DNA of 64,000 nucleotides from positions 1,832,584-1,896,583 of the forward strand of contig NZ_MDTQ01000001.1 of NCBI RefSeq assembly GCF_001709345.1, given 5' to 3'. The stretch is from Terasakiispira papahanaumokuakeensis. GTDB lineage: Bacteria > Pseudomonadota > Gammaproteobacteria > Pseudomonadales > Halomonadaceae. Below the pieces are notes generated by a model. The model was not told the origin of the DNA. It was given only the letters and a program-made list of their open reading frames with translations, and made no database searches. The stretch's first letter is position 1. Each line of letters opens with the position of its first letter. Made by a program: the position numbers and the translations under genes. Of the stretch, positions 1 to 7,701 are shown piece by piece.

Positions 1-2
1 AG

Positions 3-110
3 TGGAAGGCAAATACAGAGCACCAAGAAGCCCAAAGGCTTGGCCATGAAAAATGGTATTCATCATTCAAAACTCGTATATCGAAGGTAGAACGGGACTA
101 CGGCATTTAA
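3..110 (+). CDS. 3' end of a cassette gene (partial, unknown function)
   Basis: An open frame enters from the left edge and ends with TAA at 108-110, giving 35 visible residues ending in ERDYGI. Its stop codon lies inside the first attC-like site, as is usual for integron cassette genes. No family can be assigned from this short, charged tail. It is called coding because of that stop/attC arrangement and because the other two forward frames are interrupted sooner. Confidence 0.4.
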   Translation, partial: WKANTEHQEAQRLGHEKWYSSFKTRISKVERDYGI

Positions 111-173
111 CAAACCAATTAATCCGACCTCAATACGCTGCGCTCCTTTCGGCGGCTTATTGGGGCGTTATGC
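105..173 (+). repeat. attC-like recombination site (integron)
   Basis: The site starts with ATTTAAC (105-111), a perfect match to the R'' consensus RYYYAAC. It ends with GTTATGC (167-173), close to the R' consensus GTTRRRY. Inner complementary segments CCAATTA and TTATTGG flank a GC-rich centre. The length of about 69 bp, the position right after a stop codon and right before a ribosome binding site, and the imperfect dyad all fit attC. No integrase lies in the window. Confidence 0.75.
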
Positions 174-187
174 CCTAAGGAGATACA

Positions 188-766
188 GTGGCAATAAAAA
201 TTAGCCCTGAGCGCGGTAAAATAAACGCTTTATTATTCAAAAATGAAAATGCCGGCTTGCCGATGACTCTATTTTTATCAATCTCGATAGATTTAGATGA
301 GCTAGAGTTTCAAAACGAAACTGAAGAAACCTGCATCCAGCTAGATTTTATTAAGATCCACTTTAGATCTTTTTCCGATCTTCAAGACAAAGAATTTGAG
401 TTCCCAGTTAACCCTGAAGAGAGATATATTGATGGATCTATTTATCTTGATAGCCAGCACATACCGGTTGATGTTACCAAGATAAGCTTCTGCTCATTTG
501 ATGGGAATAACATTAAAGCTAAAATATTCGGCATGGTCCTATTCGATCACTGCGGTTACAAAGAGCCTAATCAAGAGTTCGATCTTGAAACTACTTTGAG
601 GTTTGAAAATATATTCATACCTCCGGATATTATTTCACCGAATGAACAAAATCTCGATATGGCAAAGAATAAGCTTTCTGAGTTTTTCAATGTCAATGAG
701 TTATCCGAACCAATAATAGAGAGCAACGGATTTCGTGATGCCATCGTATTTCACAAATCAACCTAA
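188..766 (+). CDS. Integron cassette protein of unknown function (192 aa)
   Basis: Starts at GTG 188, with a strong ribosome binding site AAGGAG at 178-183 directly after the attC-like site. That is the compact layout of a cassette gene. The product is acidic, AT-rich in codon use, and has no signal peptide or membrane segment. I recognise no family. The sequence has alternating hydrophobic residues suggesting beta structure (for example the early LPMTLFLSISIDLDELEF segment). It is probably a soluble cytoplasmic protein. Function unknown. Confidence 0.65.
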   Translation: MAIKISPERGKINALLFKNENAGLPMTLFLSISIDLDELEFQNETEETCIQLDFIKIHFRSFSDLQDKEFEFPVNPEERYIDGSIYLDSQHIPVDVTKISFCSFDGNNIKAKIFGMVLFDHCGYKEPNQEFDLETTLRFENIFIPPDIISPNEQNLDMAKNKLSEFFNVNELSEPIIESNGFRDAIVFHKST

Positions 767-768
767 TA

Positions 769-840
769 GGCATAACAAGCCAATGCATGCGAAATTAAAA
801 TGATTAACATGCCTTTTTGATTTCAAACGATGCTAAAAGA
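769..840 (+). repeat. Possible degenerate attC between two cassette genes
   Basis: GCATAAC at 769-775 follows the stop codon and is the exact complement of the GTTATGC right end of the first attC. No convincing R' partner is found before the next gene, although GATTAACATGCC near 802-813 gives partial complementarity. It may be a decayed or truncated attC. Confidence 0.3.
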
Positions 841-848
841 GGAAATTA

Positions 849-1778
849 ATGGATTGGTTCGAGGTTATCCCATCATCAATGTCGGCTGTTGCCTCAGTAG
901 CTGCTGCTGTTGCCGCTATTGCGTCTTGGCGTGTAAGCCGGAGGGCAACTTCAATTGCTGAGTCGACGGCTTTAGCGACACATCATAGTGCAGCAACTCT
1001 TGTTTATGTTCAGGAAGTTGAACAACTAAACGCGCTTGTTTCGGAACTAGACAAGTTAGCATTTGAAATTACCTCAACATGGTCAAGGCAACTTCAACGA
1101 TTTGATAATCCAGACCTTGGTGGTATTGACCCTCGACCTCTTAAGCATGTTTTGCATGACGGTTATGAATTATTGGCTGATTATGCTTCAGATAGTAAAA
1201 AGCAAATTGGGGCGGCCAGTCGCAGGATACTCTCACCCATTATAAACGGAATGGGCTCAACAACAAAAGATGAATACAATAAACTACTAAAAAAAGTTGA
1301 TGGTACATCATGCAGTTTTGAGGCTACTTTAGGTTCACCTTCAAAGTCTAAAAGTATTACTTCAGCTTCAGCATTCAGATGGGTCTATTACCAATTACTA
1401 AATAGAGTCGAAGGCCAAGATTGGCGTAGTGTTTGGAAAGAAGCTTGGCTTGAAGAAGGCTATTTGAATCAGTATAAGTCTCTATTCGTGAGAATTAAAC
1501 CGGAACTCATCGGCTCTAGAGATCGATTAATAAATGAGAAAGAAAAACTAATGCATACAGCCTTTCCGATAGAAAAAAATCTCAACTTGTCTGAACAATA
1601 CAATCAACTGCTGAGTGCGTTAGATTGTTTAATAGAAGAATGTGACTCTGAGTTAATTGAAGATTACAAAGACTGGGATTATAGCGAAGAGCAATTTTTA
1701 TTGGTCTTGTGCTCTATGGGGTTGGTCTGCTTTGCGAAAAAGCAAGTGGGTGTAATTCAATATGCCAGTAGGCTCTAA
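849..1778 (+). CDS. Membrane-anchored cassette protein of unknown function (309 aa)
   Basis: Starts at ATG 849 after an AGAGGAAA ribosome binding site. An N-terminal hydrophobic stretch (about residues 10-27, Ala/Val rich) is followed by WRVSRRAT, suggesting one membrane anchor with the rest in the cytoplasm. The body is charged, rich in Leu/Lys/Glu and probably helical. I recognise no family. It sits between a degenerate and a good attC-like site, so it is most likely carried by an integron cassette. Proteins with this shape are often found in defence or stress loci, but nothing here shows that function. Confidence 0.6.
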   Translation: MDWFEVIPSSMSAVASVAAAVAAIASWRVSRRATSIAESTALATHHSAATLVYVQEVEQLNALVSELDKLAFEITSTWSRQLQRFDNPDLGGIDPRPLKHVLHDGYELLADYASDSKKQIGAASRRILSPIINGMGSTTKDEYNKLLKKVDGTSCSFEATLGSPSKSKSITSASAFRWVYYQLLNRVEGQDWRSVWKEAWLEEGYLNQYKSLFVRIKPELIGSRDRLINEKEKLMHTAFPIEKNLNLSEQYNQLLSALDCLIEECDSELIEDYKDWDYSEEQFLLVLCSMGLVCFAKKQVGVIQYASRL

Positions 1779-1787
1779 GTAACCAGC

Positions 1788-1876
1788 AAGTTAACAAAGC
1801 ATTTAAGAATGATTCCCAACGTTTGGCATTTTTCATTGCATCGTTGGGTTTCGTGTTTACGGTGTAATGGTTAGGT
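1788..1876 (+). repeat. attC-like site, Vibrio-type
   Basis: The site runs from AGTTAAC (1788-1794; one mismatch to RYYYAAC) to GTTAGGT (1870-1876; perfect match to GTTRRRY). It contains CCCAACG and CGTTGGG arms (1815-1821 and about 1842-1848) forming a strong central dyad. The left part, beginning TTAACAAAGCATTTAAGA, resembles the VCR-like attC sites of Vibrio chromosomal integrons as I remember them. It closes the cassette holding the preceding gene. Confidence 0.75.
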
Positions 1877-1989
1877 TTCGTGGGAAGGTGTTCATATTTC
1901 TGTGTCACCCGGTGCTTAGAGATTCACCTAGCCGTCGGCCCTCCCTCCCCTTAACGCCACCCCGACCCTAAGACATTATTCGTGAGCCG

Positions 1990-2090
1990 CTACATAATCG
2001 GTGATTTTTAACCCAGTCGTCGGGGTTGGCGTCTCGCAATCACAAAGGTGGACACACCACCATCAGCGCGGTTTTTTATGTCCGTAGCAT
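1990..2090 (+). ncRNA. Candidate C4-type antisense RNA (phage P1/P4 family)
   Basis: Two consecutive hairpins are visible: AACCC 2010-2014 with GGGTT 2023-2027, and a perfect GGTGG 2047-2051 / CCACC 2057-2061 stem with an ACACA loop. They are followed by CAGCGCGGTTTTTTATG, a G/C segment with a T-run. The two short stems, the unpaired CGTCTCGC linker and the T-tract match the layout I recall for the C4 antisense RNA of phages P1/P4. No phage immunity gene lies next to it, so it may be an isolated prophage or satellite remnant. The region 1877-2282 holds no other gene I can support. Confidence 0.45.
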
Positions 2091-2282
2091 GGCGAGTGAG
2101 CGGGCGTGAGTCGTTTACCTAGCATGTCCATTTTGGACTAGCGTCATCTTGTAAGATGTATCACTATTAAAAAATTACGGATATCACCTTGTGAGGGCGA
2201 ATTCTGGGCTCACACAAACGTGCATGAGCAGTATTCGCAAGGTTAGGCACACATTGAGTTGACTCATGCCTGAATAGGCCGC

Positions 2283-2792
2283 ATGGAGAAGAAAATGCAG
2301 TTTGCCAAAGCGTTTCAATATAAGCAGTGGGCCAATACTGAGTTACTTCACTTTGGAGAACGGCAACTCTCCAAACTTCCAGACAATGATCGTGAGTTTT
2401 TTCTCAGAATTTTAAATCACACAACGGTTGTTGATAGCCTTTTTATCAGCCGGATTTTAGGTGAACCTGAACGCTATACGGCTGACAATACTGTTGAGAC
2501 TCCGACATTATCTAAGCTTCGCGATACAATGCATCAAAATGACACTTGGTTAGTTAATTTTACACAATCAGTGTCCGAAGAGGCCTTAAAAAGGGTGATA
2601 TCATTTACGTTTGTCGATGGTAATACCGGGCAACTATCAGTAGAAGAGATACTGATCCATTTATTAACTCATGGCAGTAATCACAGGGGCATGGCATCTA
2701 GAGTGCTGACAGAAAATAACCTAGAACGCCCTAAAGACACCTTTACGCGATACCTACATCAAGCGGAACTGTCTAGAAGGGATGTGGCTTAG
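2283..2792 (+). CDS. DinB superfamily protein
   Basis: A 169-aa protein of about the usual length for the DinB/YfiT four-helix bundle family, whose members are putative metal-dependent enzymes, often thiol transferases. The three expected metal ligands are visible: His46 in ILNHTT, then His130 and His134 in LTHGSNHRG. The Trp-rich N-terminal helix (KQWANTELL) is also typical. The ATG at 2283 is used; a second in-frame ATG at 2295 is possible. It stands alone between the integron end and hutC and is AT-rich like the cassettes. The specific substrate is unknown. Confidence 0.7.
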   Translation: MEKKMQFAKAFQYKQWANTELLHFGERQLSKLPDNDREFFLRILNHTTVVDSLFISRILGEPERYTADNTVETPTLSKLRDTMHQNDTWLVNFTQSVSEEALKRVISFTFVDGNTGQLSVEEILIHLLTHGSNHRGMASRVLTENNLERPKDTFTRYLHQAELSRRDVA

Positions 2793-2797
2793 CACTT

Positions 2798-2875
2798 AAC
2801 TTAACTGATCTTACCCAGCAACAGTGGGCGCTGTTTAAGCGATCACTCAAGATTCAAAAACGTCAGGATTCATGA
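2798..2875 (+). pseudogene. Possible N-terminal remnant of an IS5-type transposase
   Basis: A 25-codon open frame reads LTDLTQQQWALFKRSLK before a stop. It resembles the conserved start of IS5-like transposases (LTDxQWAxxxPLLP). There is no terminal inverted repeat or downstream DDE domain. Either a short relic or a chance match. Confidence 0.22.
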
Positions 2876-3032
2876 TCCCTATCGTACTGAGGCACCATTG
2901 CGAGGGCGATATAACATTCTTGAGGTGCCCACTGGTACGGGGAAGATCAGGCCGCCCCTCTTTGCCCACTTCCGTCACGCGATTTATGCCTGCTCAGGAT
3001 GCTCGAATCGGCCGCACAAGGTACACTCAATC

Positions 3033-3042
3033 TGTATAGACA
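3033..3042 (+). promoter_or_regulatory. Putative HutC operator upstream of hutC
   Basis: TGTATAGACA lies 25 bp before the hutC start and differs by one base from the TGTATATACA palindromes in front of yjiH and hutI. It suggests weak autorepression of hutC. Confidence 0.5.
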
Positions 3043-3066
3043 TAGGTTTCACTTGAAAGGCTGATC

Positions 3067-3783
3067 ATGACCAGGACCCCGCCACTCTATTTGCAAATAC
3101 AGCAGCACTTACTGGAGCATATTCTGGGAGGCACTTGGCCCGCTCATCATCAGATTCCCCCTGAGGAGCAGTTGGCTCGGGATTTTGGGGTCAGTCGGAT
3201 GACGGCGAATAAAGCCATTCGAGATTTGGTCCAAAAAGGCTATCTGACACGCCAGCCCGGGCTGGGTACTTTTGTGACTGATCGCAAAGCGGAATCGTCA
3301 TTAGTTGAGGTGTACAACATTGCGGATGAAGTGCGTGAGAGAGGCCATCATTACAGCAATCGTGTTCTGGTCTGTGAAGCGATTGAGGCCGATGATGAGG
3401 TCGCGTTAAGGCTAGGCGTGCGCTTGGGCAGCCGAGTCTTCCAAAGCCTGCTTGTACATCTAGAGGACGAGACCCCGATTCAGCTCGAAAATCGTTATGT
3501 GAACCCTCGTTGGGTGCCGAATTACTTGACCAGTGATTTCTCAGTGCACACGCCCAATGAAGTGCTGGTCGCAGCCTGCCCGATTACGGATGTAGAACAC
3601 ATCGTCGAAGCCCTTCTCGTTGATGCCCAAACAGCTGAATGGCTCGATATCGAAACGTCAACCCCTTGCCTCAGCATGAGCCGACGGACTTGGTCGGGCG
3701 AACAATTGATCAGTTATGCCCGCCTACTGCACCCAGGCAACCGCTATAAACTGCGTTCGTCGGTGCATCGGCAGGCGTCATGA
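3067..3783 (+). CDS. hutC: Histidine utilization repressor HutC (GntR family)
   Basis: A 238-aa GntR/HutC-type repressor. The N-terminal winged helix (about residues 1-75) has LARDFGVSRMTANKAIRDL and a wing ending RQPGLGTFV. The C-terminal UTRA ligand-binding domain (about 90-235) would bind urocanate, the usual hut inducer. In Pseudomonas and relatives HutC represses hut genes at TGTATATACA-like sites; three such sites occur here, before hutC, yjiH and hutI. The ATG at 3067 has GAAAGG just upstream. The gene is now about 7 kb from yjiH; a vestige of the yjiH 3' end just downstream shows they were once adjacent. Confidence 0.9.
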   Translation: MTRTPPLYLQIQQHLLEHILGGTWPAHHQIPPEEQLARDFGVSRMTANKAIRDLVQKGYLTRQPGLGTFVTDRKAESSLVEVYNIADEVRERGHHYSNRVLVCEAIEADDEVALRLGVRLGSRVFQSLLVHLEDETPIQLENRYVNPRWVPNYLTSDFSVHTPNEVLVAACPITDVEHIVEALLVDAQTAEWLDIETSTPCLSMSRRTWSGEQLISYARLLHPGNRYKLRSSVHRQAS

Positions 3784-3786
3784 TCT

Positions 3787-3809
3787 TAGGCCTCATCATC
3801 TGAGGCCTA
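3787..3809 (+). terminator. Inverted repeat after hutC
   Basis: A perfect 9-bp stem, TAGGCCTCA / TGAGGCCTA, with a 5-nt loop starts 3 bp after the hutC stop. No T-run follows, so it may be a weak terminator or an mRNA end-stabilising hairpin. Confidence 0.45.
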
Positions 3810-3860
3810 TCAACCGGTGATTCTCAACCCAGGGCTCATCAGCACAATTCAACCCATCAC

Positions 3861-3894
3861 CTCAACCCATCATCAATTGCACCCAATAGCCGGT
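3861..3894 (-). repeat. Left 34-bp direct repeat: vestigial yjiH 3' end
   Basis: Matches 10865-10898 at 32 of 34 positions in the same orientation. On the minus strand it reads TGYWVQLMMG-stop, against TGYWVQSMMG-stop for intact yjiH. The match ends abruptly on both sides. It marks the left edge of the island and looks like an attachment-site duplication or a leftover of the pre-insertion gene end. Confidence 0.75.
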
Positions 3895-3962
3895 TTCCCT
3901 CAAACAGTCAGAACCATACTCACCACGCTCCCAAGTATGAATGAATATATATGCCAATACGC

Positions 3963-4574
3963 TCACACCCCTAAAACAATCATGAGGGAAGTTCCAACGA
4001 GTAAAAGTGCCATGATCGCATTGAAGGCCCGGTAGGCTTTTGGCTTATTGCTAATAAGCTTGCCTATAGTGACACCGAACCCAACCCAGATCGAACCACA
4101 TACAAAATAAACGGCACAAAAAACCCCACTCACAACGAATACAGAAATAGTGTAGCCGCTCCCGGTAATAGTAAATGCAGACATTGCAGTCACAGCCATC
4201 GCCCAAACTTTAGGATTTAAGAATTGCAAAGTGAGGGCATTCCAAAAAGTCACACTCTCTCCATCATTATCAATGCTTACACTTGAGGCGTTAAAAATCT
4301 TCCATGCCAAGTATAAAAGATAAGTTGAACCCGCATATCTAAGGACTTCATGCAGCACCGGAAAATCATTGAATGCAGCCCCCAGACCAAATGCCACCGC
4401 CAGCATCAATAATAAAAAACCAGAAATTATTCCAAAAAGGTGGGGTAAGGCCCGATAGTAACCGAGATGGGTTCCTGAGCTCGTTAACATAATATTGTTT
4501 GCACCGGGCGTTATACTCGTAGCCACTGCAAAACCAAGAAACGGTGAAGCTTGAGAAATGATCTCTCCGAACAT
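3963..4574 (-). CDS. LysE/RhtB family amino-acid exporter
   Basis: A membrane protein of 203 aa with about six hydrophobic segments. It carries the LysE-family signature near the N-terminus (SITPGANNIMLTSSG) and a GxxxGF segment after it. The family exports amino acids and derivatives such as lysine, threonine and homoserine. I place the start at ATG 4574, preceded by GGAGAAGGG, rather than 57 bp further upstream. It is the last gene of a four-gene minus-strand operon, so it probably exports the product of the enzymes before it. Codon use is AT-rich compared with hut. Confidence 0.85.
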   Translation of the reverse strand: MFGEIISQASPFLGFAVATSITPGANNIMLTSSGTHLGYYRALPHLFGIISGFLLLMLAVAFGLGAAFNDFPVLHEVLRYAGSTYLLYLAWKIFNASSVSIDNDGESVTFWNALTLQFLNPKVWAMAVTAMSAFTITGSGYTISVFVVSGVFCAVYFVCGSIWVGFGVTIGKLISNKPKAYRAFNAIMALLLVGTSLMIVLGV

Positions 4575-4648
4575 TACCCTTCTCCAAATAATAAATGATA
4601 TAAAAGGGGCAAACATCCAAGCCTGCCCCAATTAACAAAATTTCAGCG

Positions 4649-5398
4649 CTAGTTTGTCAACACATTGACAACTGCACTTTCACTCTCAGTCTTTGCAATC
4701 GTTTTCCGATACAACTCTGTGTAAAATGCACAAAAAAGAGTAAAGACATTTTCAATATGTTCTTCTACTTTTTTCTTATCTTGATCGCTCTCAACAAACT
4801 TCATGAGCACATTCCATACAAAAAGGGAGTGGTCATCTTCAATATCATGACTAACATGTGCATGTTGGCCTTTTGCCATACCTTTACCAAGACGTTTCTC
4901 GATATTCTCAATCCAGTCAGGCTGGGTATAAATTGACATTTTTTCAATAAAGTATGAGCTAGACAAAGAGGCTAGCGGACGTCCTTCATGTTCAAGTCCA
5001 TAATAAAAATAACCCTGCAATAACTTTGTGGAGAACATAGGATCGGTTCCATATACTTCTTTATGACTGACACCCAACCTCTCCAAATCTTTAATAAACA
5101 TTTCATCATGAAGCATTTCATCTTCAGTATAAGCAGCCCATTTTTTTGCCAAGAAGGGGTTGTGCTTTGTAAAATAATGAATTGTCAGTGCGTCGATCCA
5201 ACGCTTCATTCTTAGTCGAAGAATAATCTCAATGACATTTCTTTTATAGTATTCTAAATTTATATCTTCGCTTTTAAGAAGATGATCGCCGCCTTCGACC
5301 TCACTATAAAACCGACTTAAAAAAGATTCTAACTTTTTATCAATAACATTCTTGAAGTCAGGATGAGCGACTGTTTTTAAATCCCGGTCTTTAATCAT
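4649..5398 (-). CDS. Haem-oxygenase-like diiron oxidase/oxygenase (HDO-type)
   Basis: A 249-aa, mainly helical soluble protein. It shows the spaced carboxylate/histidine pattern of haem-oxygenase-like diiron enzymes (families of UndA, BesC, SznF and CADD): E94xxH97 in DEMLHDEMF, E152 in SYFIEKM, and a final HVSHDIEDDH segment (181-190) offering H184, E187 or D188, and H190. His137 in LEHEGRP may also contribute. Relatives oxidise or cleave fatty acids and free amino acids, making alkenes, nitroso groups, nitriles or cyclopropanes. Flanked by a U32-like protein and a LysE exporter, so an amino-acid substrate is likely but not shown. It lies 51 bp downstream of the U32-like gene. Confidence 0.7.
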   Translation of the reverse strand: MIKDRDLKTVAHPDFKNVIDKKLESFLSRFYSEVEGGDHLLKSEDINLEYYKRNVIEIILRLRMKRWIDALTIHYFTKHNPFLAKKWAAYTEDEMLHDEMFIKDLERLGVSHKEVYGTDPMFSTKLLQGYFYYGLEHEGRPLASLSSSYFIEKMSIYTQPDWIENIEKRLGKGMAKGQHAHVSHDIEDDHSLFVWNVLMKFVESDQDKKKVEEHIENVFTLFCAFYTELYRKTIAKTESESAVVNVLTN

Positions 5399-5449
5399 AA
5401 CTATTCTCTAATGGAGATTTCAAAATAAATTCAACTGGATGATTATTTA

Positions 5450-6388
5450 TTACTGCGGAAGAGCATAGTGTCGACTTTCGAGGCTTATTCGCTCTTTATT
5501 TGGTAGGTAACGATCAAGAACTTCCAGCCCTCTGGCGACTCGAAGGACTCGCTCTTCCGCTGTTTTATCTGAAACAGAGTCGTATGGATGGCCTTGGGCA
5601 CTAGCTCCCATCTTAAGCATCACTGGAGAAAGATAGTTAACCATCTCTGCGACTTCATAAAAACGTATAAATCCACCTTTGGATTTATATACATCAACAG
5701 GAACATCCAGAGCAAGGTCGGGTGATTGACGGCGCATTTCATAAAGAACGGGCAACCCTAAATCATGTGCAGTCGTGACACTATCCGCACCATTTTCAGA
5801 AAATATTTTCGCAATAAAAGGGTTCGCCGCCATACAGTGCGTAGAGGTTTTGAAAATCATATCCTTTGGTAGGACTCCCTCAACACGCATTTCACTTAAA
5901 ATTCTCATTACACCAATATCATAAACTGTAATACCTCTACACCCTAACTCAGCAAGCCTGATGGCCTCCTCGACACACACTCTTATACTATCATTGTTAT
6001 TTATACGCCGACCCATTTCGAGCCCAAACTGAGTTCTATAAAAGGCGCCCTTAGTATCATACTCGGGCCGAGGCCCCATACTAATCACCATGCCATACCG
6101 ATTCTCACGACAGAGAGTCAGCATGTCTTTAATTTCTTGGTCAGAGAGAAGGAAAGAGCCTAAGGTTTCATTGAAACGGGAAACATAAATACCTGCTCTT
6201 TCAATCGCTTTGATAGAGTGTTCTAAAGCTCTAAGACTATTAACAACAGGAATCTCAACGCCGTACTGACCTCCTCCATCGAAGCATTGAGTAGATCCAG
6301 CAGGAGATATCATATCTGTGGTAGGATATCCCTTTTCACGTAGCCACTGATAGCCCGGTCCAGTAGAAACTATAGCTTCCTTATTCAT
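5450..6388 (-). CDS. Peptidase U32-like TIM-barrel protein
   Basis: A 312-aa soluble protein. The segments ITVYDIGVMRIL, STHCMAANPF and GADSVTTAHDLGLPVLYEM resemble the U32 family (YhbU/YhbV, UbiU/V) TIM barrel, where successive strands carry NDIG-, SVQ- and SREL-type motifs. The U32 cysteine cluster is not apparent, so peptidase or Fe-S function should not be assumed. N-terminal GPGYQWLREKGYP and PAGSTQCFDGGGQYG suggest a ligand-binding entrance. It is the second gene of the AT-rich operon, 49 bp after the GNAT-like gene. A role as lyase, transferase or scaffold in amino-acid modification is possible but unproven. Confidence 0.55.
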   Translation of the reverse strand: MNKEAIVSTGPGYQWLREKGYPTTDMISPAGSTQCFDGGGQYGVEIPVVNSLRALEHSIKAIERAGIYVSRFNETLGSFLLSDQEIKDMLTLCRENRYGMVISMGPRPEYDTKGAFYRTQFGLEMGRRINNNDSIRVCVEEAIRLAELGCRGITVYDIGVMRILSEMRVEGVLPKDMIFKTSTHCMAANPFIAKIFSENGADSVTTAHDLGLPVLYEMRRQSPDLALDVPVDVYKSKGGFIRFYEVAEMVNYLSPVMLKMGASAQGHPYDSVSDKTAEERVLRVARGLEVLDRYLPNKERISLESRHYALPQ

Positions 6389-6437
6389 TTTTTTACCTTC
6401 CGATATGACTTAACCTATAAAAAATCGAATTACCTCT

Positions 6438-7211
6438 TCACTTAATGCCCAACCGACTCATTACATATTTTTTATCCTCTTCATGATTTATGTTTATAAA
6501 GCAGAGAACTCTGTCACTTGCCGTCATTTGATTCTGAAAAAAATTATCGACGACATAATCACCGGATTTCGGTGGATCTTGCCAGAAATTATTAGAAACC
6601 GAGCCACCACCACCATAAACAATTCCTCTTGACTCATCCAACTGGCAGTCGAAGGCGACTAGGCTAGATATTTTTTTAGCTAGCAAGATATTTTCATCGC
6701 TATTTTTTTGACTTATTAATGGATAAAAAGCACATTCACTCCGAGAAAACCTTTTCATCATCACGTAAGTAATTGGGTTGTATGTTTTCATAGCTATACA
6801 ATCTGGAAAATCCTCACCAGTATTGTAGACACCTTGAAAAACAGAGTTGATTAGTTTTGCAGCCAAACCAGATCTATGAAAAGACTCTGCCATCAGAATA
6901 GTTTCAACATAAAGAATAGTGCATTCTCGAATATTTTTTTTAGATAATGCAATAACACCAACGCACTGGTCTTCCCTAGATGCTACAGACAAGAATGAAG
7001 ATTTTAATATTTCATCACCCTTAACATCAAAGTAATTATTAACTTCGTGCCTAGGCATGCTCTTTACGAGGGAGTCTCTTATCCATCTTACGAAAACCTC
7101 GCTATCCTTTTTCAGAGATCCAACATATCTAACACTAACTTCTGAGCGAGTTTTTTCATTCCCTTTAATTGAGTCGTGATTAAAATTGACCCTCTCGGTT
7201 ATCGTTTTCAT
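6438..7211 (-). CDS. GNAT-like acyltransferase domain protein
   Basis: A 257-aa protein, first gene of the minus-strand operon. Residues about 80-140 contain strand-helix features of GNAT N-acyltransferases: VGVIALS followed by ILYVETILMAESFHRSGLAAKLI, where RSGLAAKLI would be the acyl-CoA pyrophosphate loop. A C-terminal part (about 175-257) with a YGGGGSVSNNF stretch is not part of the core fold. It might acylate an amino acid precursor or intermediate. Codon use is strongly AT-rich. No closer family was recognised. Confidence 0.5.
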   Translation of the reverse strand: MKTITERVNFNHDSIKGNEKTRSEVSVRYVGSLKKDSEVFVRWIRDSLVKSMPRHEVNNYFDVKGDEILKSSFLSVASREDQCVGVIALSKKNIRECTILYVETILMAESFHRSGLAAKLINSVFQGVYNTGEDFPDCIAMKTYNPITYVMMKRFSRSECAFYPLISQKNSDENILLAKKISSLVAFDCQLDESRGIVYGGGGSVSNNFWQDPPKSGDYVVDNFFQNQMTASDRVLCFININHEEDKKYVMSRLGIK

Positions 7212-7627
7212 ACCAGCATTAACATCCTGTTAATTGACAATTGAAAGGCTAAAATCATCGTGCCTTTTGACTCAATGCTCGTCAATAATTTTTTTGACAC
7301 CGCGTCAATCACTTTTTTATTCTTTTTGAGAATAAAAGCATTAACAGTAATTCAAAAAAGTGAATTTATAACTGACGATAGTCTTCTTTTAGCTCTCAGC
7401 AGGGATAAAAAAACGCACACGGCTATTGCGACAGACTCGATATCTCATGTTGAATGAGAGGAGCTTTCTTGCTATTGAATGATAGTTCTATGAAGTTACG
7501 CCCCATGAAAGCATTTCAAAGCGCCCCAATTGATAGGAAATGGTTTTTTTACAGTTGGGGGAGGATAGGAGAAGTCAAAATCAGTAGTTATAAAGAAAAA
7601 TCATATGGCAACATACTGATAGAACTT

Positions 7628-7647
7628 CTGTCTATACATATAGACAG
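7628..7647. promoter_or_regulatory. Palindromic operator candidate in MocR intergenic region
   Basis: Perfect 9-bp arms CTGTCTATA and TATAGACAG separated by CA lie 55 bp before the MocR start and 417 bp before the divergent operon start. The region 7212-7701 has no other supported gene; two short open frames there lack family features. The site probably binds the adjacent regulator. Confidence 0.55.
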
Positions 7648-7701
7648 ACTACAAATAAATCATTCAGGCATTTTAAATATCACTTAACCTCTGGTGAGAT
7701 A

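Noticed and set aside
2793-2850. Possible third attC after the DinB-like gene (ACTTAAC ... GTTTAAG)
   Set aside because: The left box fits RYYYAAC, but the right box does not fit GTTRRRY and the spacing is short. The transposase-remnant reading is as likely.
3817-4035. Plus-strand frame after hutC
   Set aside because: It crosses the vestigial yjiH end and runs into the LysE gene on the other strand; no coding signs.
7260-7687. Two short plus-strand open frames before the MocR gene
   Set aside because: Neither shows a ribosome binding site or a protein-like composition, and the palindromic operator lies inside the second. Treated as intergenic.
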